Shown here: positions 45,766-58,300 of the stretch, piece by piece
Numbering within the stretch: the stretch's first letter is position 1
How the letters are laid out: every line of letters starts with the position of its first letter
Assembly (NCBI GenBank): GCA_947247005.1
Contig: OX365949.1
Location: 1,622,001 to 1,686,000, forward strand
Source of the DNA: Spisula solida
Taxonomy: Eukaryota; Mollusca; Bivalvia; Venerida; Mactridae
Reading direction: 5' to 3'
DNA: 64,000 nt
Notes under the pieces: model-generated
Seen by the model: the letters and a program-made list of their open reading frames with translations, nothing else
Databases searched by the model: none
What the model was told of the DNA's origin: nothing
Translations under genes and position numbers: made by a program

Positions 45766-48700
45766 TGCAATACAATTCTTGATTTGAGTCGGATATACAC
45801 TACCCGCCCCCATAATTATGTGTTATAATTTTGTTAATACTGCACATAGTCTCATGAAATTTAGCATACCAATACTTGAATAGTACTATTTAATTATTGA
45901 TTCATTTTGGCAGATACACGGCCATGTTCCTCGTTACAGGCGCGTTATGTAATGAAGTCTATTTAACAAAGTCACAACATATTTCACCCAAATTGTTAAT
46001 GAACACTTGCATGTTGCAACGTAACAAGCACGTGTTCATTAACATTTAGTACAACCGATGTCTGCCCTCCCAGAAAAAACACGTTACATGCCAAGATTGA
46101 CGCAAAAGAAACTTGGATGAACTGTAAGAATCTTACAACAAAATTTCACAACGGCTATTTCAATGAAATGTCAATTTTGCAAAAAAATTTCTGTGAATTA
46201 AAAAATGGAAATAATCATTAAAATAACAATTACAAACGAAGTAGAAAATAATTTTGTAATAAAAAGCAAAATCAAATGCCGCAACTTTATTCAAGCTGAT
46301 TACATCCCGACAGGTCAACCGCACTCTGTTTGTGCCAAATTCAACATGTTAGGTGTTTTTCGCGTAGGAAAATCTTCACTAACATCAAAACCGTACATGA
46401 ACACGTGTTTTTCGACGCGCATGCATTACATGTGTAAATTATGCTAGATTGCGTAACAAGTCTAAAACAGTGAATTAGACCGTAAAAAGGCCAAAAATAA
46501 ACTAATATTTGGCTTCATTGGATATCCATTTGTCATTATGTGGAATTTCATGTTAATAAATGCATTATTAAAAAAGTATTTAAAATAAAATAAACAAATG
46601 TCAACTAGGAATTGTGTTCACAGTGTTTTTTTTCGTTATCTCATGAGTGCTCCTCTCGAGTCAATTTCAGCATTTTATGTTTTTCAAGATGAACAGTTAT
46701 CAGTAATGTCGATTTTGTTGATGGGCGCGTGAATTCTGGTCCACATGCATTGCACGTGCAAAAATGCATTATTCCGCTATACACCGAATGCACTGGAATT
46801 AAATGCAAAACGGTCAAAATAAACCAATACTGAGCTGCATCTCTTAATCAGGTATCGGTATGCGAAATTTCAGGTGAATACATTCATTTTTCACAAAACG
46901 GGAATGAAATATTAACTGGTGGTTTAGCACTTTTGGGGAGTGTATGTCCGAACAAAGAAACATCAGCTATGTATAGTTACTGTCCGGCAATGTAACAGTA
47001 AAAGTTTTAAAATTACCAAACATACAAATACCTGTGAAAAGGTTAAGGCATATAAAGCGGAAATATGCATGTATATCTATGAGAGGTGCCCCACTTATAT
47101 ATGAACCGAGATGAACTTCCAATATTTCAATATTATTATTCAATTATACTCATTAGGTTCAAAAACATGTGTGCCACACCTCTTTCCTAGATTCAATGCA
47201 AGGAGCATGGTGTTTTGGTAAAGACACAGCTTCAAATAGTCTTCTAAAGGATATTCCAGCGCTGATTACATACGAAAAATGCAAACACCATCGATCGGAT
47301 CATTCGGTCTTACAAAAGCCAAAACCAATGCCCCTACAAAATGGTTGATGTTTTTGCAAACTAAATTGCTAATGTAATTAACACTGGGTGTTTATTATTC
47401 TACACGGCTGAATAAAGCCATTTCATTTTATAGTGTCAGATGAGAATATCAGATGTTAAAGAATGTTCAAATATAAGTGTGACGCCTCTCGTATTCACTT
47501 TTGAATTAAAGAAATAAAGTGAACAGAACATACTTAGATAGGAAGGCGTGCATTCAATTTAACAATAAATTAAAATTTTGAATATACAACAGCAAGCAAT
47601 TACAACAGTACATGAATGTATACAAAAACGATGCACTTATCCTAACATATAGAACTGAGAAAACATCAGTTAGATACGCATTACGGAAGCATACACTCGC
47701 TACCACATAACAATAAAACCTTTCGTGAAAGTAATGGAGGATTCCGTGAAAACAGAAAAAAAATCATGAAACATAACATATTCGTGTGCAAGGTACGATG
47801 CACACAGCCGCTCACGGCAAGGCGCAACCATGTATGTGACGTGCTTTGACGTACTCCCTCCCTTCCTACGTTTTCGGTAAATTTAGAGGCCGTAATATCT
47901 AAAAGTAAAGTAAAGACGTGCGTGCTTAAGCATGCACATCTGTTTTGTTGTGACCGGGCCTTTAAGTATTGATGTACAATATGGACCGTTATGTAGATAT
48001 GATAGGACTGTGAGATAGTTAACGTATTACCGTATAAGATAGTATAGTATCTGTTTACCATACACGATAAACTATTGAGGTCATTATATATGACGTTTGT
48101 TGACAACTTGAATGGATGTTGTTCCTATTAGACCGAAGGTAAGTTTATTAGTAAGTTATTTAATTTAAACATATTTTAGTTTTCTTTTTGTGTAAATTCA
48201 TGCATGGTAAATACTTTATTCTTAAAAGGACAAGATTGAAAGATAACATCCCTCACATTTAACAATCACTTACAAATAATTTGATAGCACAAAAAAGAAC
48301 AGTATTTGAACAAATTGCTTGCTCTACATGCATGAAAGTGACACCGGTCAAGATGACAAATATTGAGTTTTGATTTCTTAAGCTAACAAACAATGCGTAA
48401 CAAGGATGTCCAGGAATTACGTTTTCATTATTCACCAGGAAAGCTACAAAAACAGAAACTAGACAGCTCGAAAACATGACATTCTATAGCAACAGCCTGC
48501 CTCATCAGTCAGTCAGACCTATCCGGAATAAGAGTCAGCAGTCAAGAGCAAATCACAAGGACGATTACACCCACAAAGCAACACTAAACAGAAACGGTAT
48601 AAATGTACATGTATTTTTGGACAGAAATTGAAACAGCCCTGTGCTGGACTCCAAATTTGCAGAAGGGCTAGTACAGGGTGAATACAGTCCAATGAAAATA

Positions 48701-49854
48701 CATAGTAACATTTTTTTGTCTTTTTTCTTTTTTAACTATACACAATACAGACATATAATAATGTTGCCTGTAGGGTTTCCGCCTTTGCACGGACAGTGGC
48801 AATTACCACTGGTGATTAAATTTTTAACAATGCACTAGACGTTACACTTGTCCCATATATAACCTTGTGGAACAAGACAGTATAAAGAAATTCATAGTCT
48901 AAATATTTTCCGGTCACGGCATATTGCATAGGAAGTTGTAATAGGACCCTACTAACCATGCAGTTCATTGCAAAAATTAAAGGGGCATAACCTCTACTCA
49001 GAAAACTTTTATTATCTTGATAAAGATATCATGAAAATGACCATGACCTGATATCTTTCGAGACTAAAATCTTGAGAAAATTTTAATTGATGTCATGTCT
49101 TGATATGCAATAACACACGAAAAGTGGTAATGTAAGCTCTTAACTGAAGTCATTTGCTTGGCTGACATGAAATAAAGTGTTACAGTCTCAATTTAATCAT
49201 GTTACAATCAGATCAGTATATTATATTGTACCCATAGATATTACCCGAATCGTAATAATGATTTGGACTTTCGACTTTTTGACAGCTGAAACTTTTAAAA
49301 CTTTCAGCGGTTTACTTTTATTTGTTGTGTGTTAGACAATGTGCCGTGTGATTGGGGTCTGTGTTATTTCTGTTTTTCTGTGCTCGGCTGATGCGGTTAA
49401 GTGTTACCTTCCCTGTCGGATTTTGCAATCAAGTCTCTTTTAAAAAAGTCAAAACTATGATAGAACTGATATGAGACGGCATTAGTTGAATACATACTTT
49501 CTTCTTAGATTTTAACAACCCTTATATCGTCTCATACCAATTCTAACACATTATTGACTATTTTAAAAGAACCAAGATTGCTAACCATGATTACGATTAG
49601 GGGAAATAAGCACATATCCGGTTTAAGATGTGGTGGTGTAATCGGGATCAGGTTTTTAAACTTTATATGGTCAAAGATCAAAATTGAGGTTTTTGGTAGT
49701 TTAGCAACAACTATGGTAACTGGAATTCAATGACACATAAGGAGAAGTTTCATTACCAAGTGGAGACCAGGAGAAGATTCACATAATTTTATATTGACAT
49801 GTTGTTGGAATCATGTATCCATGTACATAAACACTTTTACTATATGTAGGTAGA

Positions 49855-52341
49855 ATGTTGGACACGTCATTTATCTACACTGTGGTGGTATTGGTGATGG
49901 TTCAGAAGTTACTGTATATATTATATAAGTATGTACAAGTGTTACAAGTCTCCAGGAAAGTGAGAGGATTGCCTGACACCCATATCCTACTGGGTGATCT
50001 ACGGGTATGTATGCGTTCTTGGTTCACAATAATGTGTAGAATACCGGCTCCTGGCAACCTAATATCATTCATAATTATTTATTTAACTGCACATAGAACT
50101 CAAGATCTTTATTAGAAATAGTGGCATATACAGAAAGCAAGATAGCGCTTCAGACAAAGTAATTATTTCATCAAAATAAAAACCAGTTTGGTGGCAAGAG
50201 CGCCATTAACACTTCCAATAGAACCACTTCCAAATTCCATATCAATACGGGATATGACCGCTTTCCAGTGCAGGCGTCATGAACGCATATCATTTGCGGT
50301 GAATTCTTGAAGAAATTAAGGAATCTAGAACGTCATCCCCAACTGTCCAATGTTCCTCGGCTTATTAAAACATATAGTGTAGAATTAGTTGCAAGGTAAA
50401 ATATATTTATTTTGATAAACTAATCTAATTTTATTCCGATTAAAATGTGCTTCTTAAGATGCTTGAAAGTTCTGCCTAAACGTTAACTACCAAATACTAA
50501 GATTTTTGTAAGCAGTAACACATAGGGATTTACACTATAGTTATTGGTTTTTGGTTTCACACTCGTGCTTAATAGGATCATGGCAATGGCAATAACTAAT
50601 CGATTTCACAACACAGGGAAAATGTCAAACTTAATTATCAACGGTGTTTACCTAATGACTCAAGATACAAGGCTTCCAAGGTTATATGAACCTGCAAAAA
50701 ATATATACGAACACAACGGAATTTTAACACCATTATTTATACATGTAGGTTAATGCAACAATGAAATTTTAACGTGCTCTTACACAAGTGTACCTTACTT
50801 TTAAAGTTGATGAAACATATGTGGCATCGGCGTTTATTGTACTGCTGTTGCATATCTTAAAATACGACTTTTTGTTCCAGGTAAAAACATATGAGGAATA
50901 TTCGGAAAGATCTGTTAGATTAGTGCAGAATACAGGAGTGAAGATGCATAAAATCTGGATATATTGTTTTTATCCTGTGTATAGCATCAATCATCCAGAG
51001 ACAGCCAAGATGGTACTAACTAAATCTATACCAAAACTAACTAACAGTGGAAGTGGATGTAATATTCTAAAACCTTGGATTGGTAAATATGTACATGTAT
51101 GTATTATTCTTGGAAATGTATTTTAAAAACAATCTTGCTTATCATTCTAAGGTGTCATATCAAATAGTTTGGTACAAGATGAACAAAGAACATTCTAATA
51201 TCTATGAATTTTATCCTGTCAGTTTTAAGCTCTGACCTGTCAGGTGCTTAGGTTTTTAAAATTTGTTAATCGCGGACATGAGTATTATATATATATATAT
51301 TTCGTGCATGACCACTCATTAATTCTGCACACTGATGAAAGACGGATGGAATATTTTACAGGTGACGGTTTATTGACGAACGTTGGAGACAAGAAATGGA
51401 AAAGAAACAGACAGTTACTAACTCCAGCATTTCAGTTTGATATGATGAAATCTTATGTACAGAAATTCAATGATGCCGCCGATGAGTTATTGGTGAGAAT
51501 ATAAGTGCTTCTTTATATTAAATGACATAAAGCCTAATATTGATGGCGACAATATTTTCTGAGACGTTTATGTTGTGATAGCTTGAATACATGACTTAAA
51601 AGGGGCCCAGTACAATAATTGATGGATTATATAAGTGAGCAAATTATATTCAAGAATGTAAAATAAAACTTGACGCTTATGCACTACCCCAGCTAGTATT
51701 CACCTATTTACTTTGTAGTGGTGTGGAATATACTAATAAAAATAGAAAACAAATGTATATGTCGAAATAGTATGCCAAAATTCACATTAAGTGAAATGTG
51801 TGGATGACAAAATACTAATTTTACAAGACTTGCTTTCCTTAGATTATAAATTGTGCATTTTTTGTTTACAATTCATTATTTTGTAAACTAACCATCTGGA
51901 TGTTGTATATCGTTTTCTTCAATCGTACGGTGTTTTATTCCACCTTGGGGCTCAACTAAAGTTCTCAAAATCAATGGCTCCTCAAAAAGGTTACCAAGTT
52001 ATTGCTTCTTGAAAGGCTCAATGTGACTTTTAGTGATGTTTGTCTGCCCATGGTAGGTAACCTACAGATTCTAGCAAAGGTGTGTGGGGTTATATATCCA
52101 CCCGGTTTATTCAGTTGGTAGAGAGGCGCACTAGTATTTAGAGGGTCATGGGCTCGAACCCAACACCGGGCATATTTTCACGTTCATTTGCTTGTACTTA
52201 ATCTTTGTATGGTTTCCTTCAGATTCATGTGTCACAATGCCGCGATACTAGTATAGAGATATGTGAGCCTGTATCTGTAGCTACATTAGATGCTTTACTC
52301 CAATGTGCATTTTCTTATGATGGAAATATACAAGAATGTGG
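49855..52341 (+). CDS. P450 exons 1-4: membrane anchor to C/D-helix region
   Basis: Exon 1 has the hydrophobic anchor ([18 protein letters not shown]) and [12 protein letters not shown] in place of the Pro-rich hinge. Exon 2 starts VKTYEEYSE and has HPETAKMVL. Exon 3 encodes [20 protein letters not shown], the C-helix WxxxR. Exon 4 ends with QECG, split GG|C across intron 4, the satellite-bearing intron. The start is the first ATG ahead of the anchor. Confidence 0.86.
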
Positions 52342-55300
52342 GTAAGTGGGACTGTATCAACACTGGGAGGGGCATTTAACTCTCAATATATATTCCGAAA
52401 GCATACGATAAAAGTAATTATTTTAAGTTTTGAATAAGCACATGGCGATACTATGTACAGCAGAATATATATAATAATAAGGGTTATTACATAGTATAAT
52501 GTTTCCCCCATTCGCCCGTTATTATGTCAAGATTAACACACTTTGAATAAAACACTGATAGAAGCAGCCGCCGCATTATACTCATTTATTTTATCAAGAA
52601 TAATAAAAAATACATTAATATTGTAGATTGGAACATCCATACGTATCAACTGTACATCAGTTGCGCTTATATTGCCTACATAGAATGAGGTAGGAGGTTA
52701 CATACATTAATTTGTTGTACACACGTACGTTTAGCCTACTTACTTGATTCTGGTTTCTGATTGGTTGCTTCTGACCTCAGTAGCAAAATGTACCAATGAC
52801 AAAACTGCATTTGGTCTGAAGATTCTGTATACATGTATGAAAGACAGCATATTGGTTTTTATATTGCATGCATGTACATGTATGAGTACTTTATTATCAT
52901 TGTCAAAAACGAATAATGAATATGTACAGTAAATATTGAACAATAAAATAGTTTGCACCTATATTGGGATTTGAACCTTTACTGTGCGGTGTTAGCGCTT
53001 TTTCAATTTGTAGCATGAAAGCATTAGACCACTCGGCTCTCAGAACAACTCAAACAAACCAGTACCAATGTGCATACAGAACAACTCAAACAAACCAGTA
53101 CCAATGTGCATACAGAACAACACAAACAAACCTGTACCAATGTCCGTACAGAACAACTCAAACAAACCAGTACCAATGTGCCTACAGAACAATTCAAACA
53201 AACCAGTACCAATGTGCCTACAGAACAACACAAACAAACCAGTACCAATGTGCCTACAGAACAACACAAACAAACCAGTACCAATGTGCCTACAGAACAA
53301 CACAAACAAACCTATACCAATGTGCCTACAGAACAACACAAACAAACCTGTACCAATGTGCCTACAGAACAACACAAACAAACCTGTACCAATGTGCCTA
53401 CAGAACAACACAAACAAACCTGTACCAATGTGCCTACAGAACAACACAAACAAACCAGTACCAATGTGCCTACAGAACAACACAAACAAACCAGTACAAA
53501 TGTGCCTACAGAACAACACAAACAAACCTGTACCAATGTGCCTACAGAACAATTCAAACAAACCAGTACCAATGTGCCTACAGAACAACACAAACAAACC
53601 AGTACCAATGTGCCTACAGAACAACTCAAACAAACCAGTACAAATGTGCCTACAGAACAACACAAACAAACCAGTACCAATGTGCCTACAGAACAACACA
53701 AACAAACCAGTACCAATGTGCCTACAGAACAACACAAACAAACCTGTACCAATGTGCCTACAGAACAACACAAACAAACCTGTACCAATGTGCCTACAGA
53801 ACAACACAAACAAACCTGTACCAATGTGCCTACAGAACAACACAAACAAACCAGTACCAATGTGTCTACAGAACAACTCAAACAAACCAGTACAAATGTG
53901 CCTACAGAACAACTCAAACAAACCAGTACCAATGTGCCTACATAACAACTCAAACAAACCTGTACCAATGTGCCTACAGAACAACACAAACAAACCAGTA
54001 CCAATGTGCCTACAGAACAACACAAACAAACCAGTACCAATGTGCCTACATAACAACTCAAACAAACCTGTACCAATGTGCCTACAGAACAACACAAACA
54101 AACCAGTACCAATGTGCCTACAGAACAACTCAAACAAACCAGCACCAATGTGTCTACAGAACAACACAAACAAACCAGTACCAATGTGCCTACAGAACAA
54201 CTCAAACAAACCAGTACCAATGTGCCTACATAACAACTCAAACAAACCAGTACCAATGTGCCTACAGAACAACTCAAACAAACCAGTACCAATGTGCCTA
54301 CAGAACAACTCAAACAAACCAGTACCAATGTGTCTACAGAACAACTCAAACAAACCAGTACCAATGTCCGTACAGAACAACACAAACAAACCTGTACCAA
54401 TGTGCCTACAGAACAACACAAACAAACCAGTACCAATGTGCCTACAGAACAACACAAACAAACCAGTACAAATGTGCCTACAGAACAACACAAACAAACC
54501 TGTACCAATGTGCCTACAGAACAATTCAAACAAACCAGTACCAATGTGCCTACAGAACAACACAAACAAACCAGTACCAATGTGCCTACAGAACAACTCA
54601 AACAAACCAGTACAAATGTGCCTACAGAACAACACAAACAAACCAGTACCAATGTGCCTACAGAACAACACAAACAAACCAGTACCAATGTGCCTACAGA
54701 ACAACACAAACAAACCTGTACCAATGTGCCTACAGAACAACACAAACAAACCTGTACCAATGTGCCTACAGAACAACACAAACAAACCTGTACCAATGTG
54801 CCTACAGAACAACACAAACAAACCAGTACCAATGTGTCTACAGAACAACTCAAACAAACCAGTACAAATGTGCCTACAGAACAACTCAAACAAACCAGTA
54901 CCAATGTGCCTACATAACAACTCAAACAAACCTGTACCAATGTGCCTACAGAACAACACAAACAAACCAGTACCAATGTGCCTACAGAACAACACAAACA
55001 AACCAGTACCAATGTGCCTACATAACAACTCAAACAAACCTGTACCAATGTGCCTACAGAACAACACAAACAAACCAGTACCAATGTGCCTACAGAACAA
55101 CTCAAACAAACCAGTACCAATGTGTCTACAGAACAACACAAACAAACCAGTACCAATGTGCCTACAGAACAACTCAAACAAACCAGTACCAATGTGCCTA
55201 CATAACAACTCAAACAAACCAGTACCAATGTGCCTACAGAACAACTCAAACAAACCAGTACCAATGTGCCTACAGAACAACTCAAACAAACCAGTACCAA

Positions 55301-58300
55301 TGTGTCTACAGAACAACTCAAACAAACCAGTACCAATGTGCATACAGAACAACTCAAACAAACCAGTACCAATGTGCCTACAGAACAACTCAAACAAACC
55401 AGTACCAATGTGCCTACAGAACAACTCAAACAAACCAGTACCAATGTGCCTACAGAACAACACAAACAAACCAGTACCAATGTGCCTATAGAACAACTCA
55501 AACAAACCAGTACCAATGTGCCTACAGAACAATTCAAACAAACAAGTACCAATGTGTCTACAGAACAACACAAAGAAACCAGTACCAATGTGCCTACAGA
55601 ACAACACAAACAAACCAGTACCAATGTGCCTACAGAACAACACAAACAAACCTGTACCAATGTGCCTACAGAACAACACAAACAAACCAGTACCAATGTG
55701 CCTACAGAACAATTCAAACAAACAAGTACCAATGTGTCTACAGAACAACTCAAACAAACCAGTACCAATGTGTCTACAGAACAACTCAAACAAACCAGTA
55801 CCAATGTGCCTACAGAACAAATCAAACAAACCAGCACCAATGTACCTACAGAACAACACAAAGAAACCAGTACCAATGTGTCTACAGAACAACTCAAACA
55901 AACCAGTACCAATGTGCCTACATAACAACTCAAACAAACCAGTACCAATGTGCCTACCTCACACCAAATCAGTGATAGGTTGATATGGATGAACGATTGA
56001 TACAGACTCTTATTCTGATCTAATGAATTTTGAGCTGCAAATATCTAAACTCTGATTTGTAGATTTTGGCACAGTCGTGGCAAATGAAGAAATTTCTTGT
56101 TAACTTAGTACGATTACCTTTGTGAGCTTCTTTTGGTAATACGGTCCTTTTTGTTCTCATTTCTCTAGCAATCCTTTGTTATATCCTGATTTCATCTTTA
56201 AAAGAACACAGATTGGGAAAAGGTTTTATACGCTGTGTGATTATACTCACAACTTTGCTGATGAGACTATAAGGTGTCGTCAAATTGAACAAAACGAACA
56301 AGTACGTATTGAAGGAATACACTTTGATATGTTTTGTTAAACATTTTTACATGATTGTATCTCCAACATTGAGGTACATTGTGTGTTGTGGACTTTTTGG
56401 TACTCTTGTTCACCATGCGAATTGCATAATTTTGTATATGCTATTTTGTTTCTTTACCCGCAACCTATTGTTTAAGGCCACGGACCGAAAATGTTCTTAT
56501 GCTAATAAATTAAACTGTAAAATATTGAGGTACAATTGTCTGAATTTTTAAGAGGTTGTTCTAATATGAAATTTAAACATTTCTTGAATGTATAATATAT
56601 GTGCAATAAGTTGAATGACTGGAATGAAATTTTAGAGAAACAGAAATTAAAGTTTTATCAAGAAGAAGCAATATCGGAATTGAAAATGTGCAAACATAGT
56701 TCAGTTTAATTTAGTTTATTTCAAAATCCAAAAGATCGTATATACACCTATGAAGACAACATATTTGCATATATGATTCACTACAACTATCATTTATTGT
56801 TATAAGCGTCAATGCTGAAAATTCATTAGGGTATACATTGATCCCTCTCTTGAAGATAATAAACATTCGAGCAAATTATAAGAACTATCATATTTATTGT
56901 AAGGTAAATAATGTTGAGACCAATGAGAGACGATACAAAGACTTCCTTGACGTTGCACTAATGGCCCGGGATAGTGAAGGCAATGGTTTAACTGACAGAG
57001 AAATACGAACAGAAGTTGCTAACTTTTTGTTTGCCGGTAAATATCGCCTCGTTCCTTCTACGAGTTGAGGGAGAGCATAACAGGATATTGTTACATGGGC
57101 ATCTTTCTGGTATCAACTTATATAATCGTACCTCCACAAAGGGTGGTACAGAATGGATAACTCATAACAATGAAACTCTCCCGGACTTTTAACTGCAAGA
57201 AGGATCAATACTGAAAACCTAGGTCACTTTAAATAGGCAAGAATAAGGAGGAACATTGTTAAAACTTTAGTTTAACCATTAGATTTGATAGCATTTCATG
57301 TCTTAAAATTACTATTATAATCTATAGTGTACCAACGAATATGTATAAAGAGATTATTTCCACAATTTAATTGGTCGAAATGGTCAAAAGTACTCACGTG
57401 ATTGAGGGCTACCATTGCTTTCATGATACAAGAAACATGGTTGTTGTACATAGTCCCATAATGGTGCACTGACCCGCTTATTAGGCTATTATCCAAACAA
57501 CATTATGGGTTGAAAGGATTCCATGAAATATGCACGCCAAATGTATGACAACTAATGGACAATGTTTCTTCTTTGGCATCAGAAGTGCGTGCCGCAAAGT
57601 GATAAATCTTAAAAACACATTATTTTCAAAATGCAATAACTTGATAACCTTTTTGAAGAGCCATGGATTTTGAGCACTTTAGTTGAGTCCCAAAGGTGGA
57701 AAACATTATAAAAATGGCAGAAAATTTAACCTCCAGTTGGTTTGTTTACAAAGTAATGAATTTTAAAAACAATGCACATTTTATAACTAAGGGAAGCAAG
57801 TCTTGCAAAATAAGTATTTTGTCATCCATACATTTTACTAAAATGTGATCTTCGGTGTACTATTTCGACACATACATTTAACATTATGTCGTCAATTATT
57901 GGTTATTTGTGATAAATATCTTTGTAACTAGTCTATTTACTGGATGATCGAAAAAAAGGTCTTTGGAGAGATAATGTGGTTTTGAGACAAGTCTAGGAGC
58001 TCAGTTTTGATATCTACTTTACTGAATTTTTACACTGTTATAAATCCGGACCAACCAATAAGAATAAGGAACTTGAAGTGATAAAATTGATGTCAAAACT
58101 AAAAGTAACATGTATAATTTTCATATTTCCGTTAATATGTCTGTAATTTTGCTTTTAGGTCATGATACAACAAGCTCAGCTATCAGTTGGGGAATATATG
58201 CATTAGCAAAATATCCAGTGATACAAGATTTGGTACACAAAGAAGTTATAGCCATTATAGGAACAGAAGAAGTACAAATGTACGAAACATTTTTAAAATT

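Larger units (their letters stand above)
43685..49854. other. Intergenic region between receptor and P450
   Basis: No convincing coding exon. It holds an inverted-repeat pair at 45189-45510, a TACGA microsatellite, and reverse members of the dispersed family near 44560-44700 and 49310-49430. The open frames here, including minus strand 47681-48106, show no motif. A GAAGGTAAGT at about 48134 could end a non-coding first exon of the P450 gene, but this is only a donor-like match. Confidence 0.55.

Noticed and set aside
47681..48106. Minus-strand open frame of 141 codons
   Set aside because: No motif, no splice context and no neighbours in phase; likely chance.
53040..55957. CRISPR-like repeat array
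   Set aside because: Units are contiguous, with no unique spacers, and the genome is eukaryotic.
52964..55975. Open frames of about 800-1000 codons on both strands
   Set aside because: They are products of the 36-bp satellite, whose unit is a multiple of three and has few stops. Several frames on both strands are open at once, and the array sits in an intron of the P450 gene.
56274..56279. P450 exon 5 donor at GTGTCG
   Set aside because: It would make exon 6 enter out of frame with a stop; the GTACGT donor after 56301 keeps frame and adds the expected linker residues.
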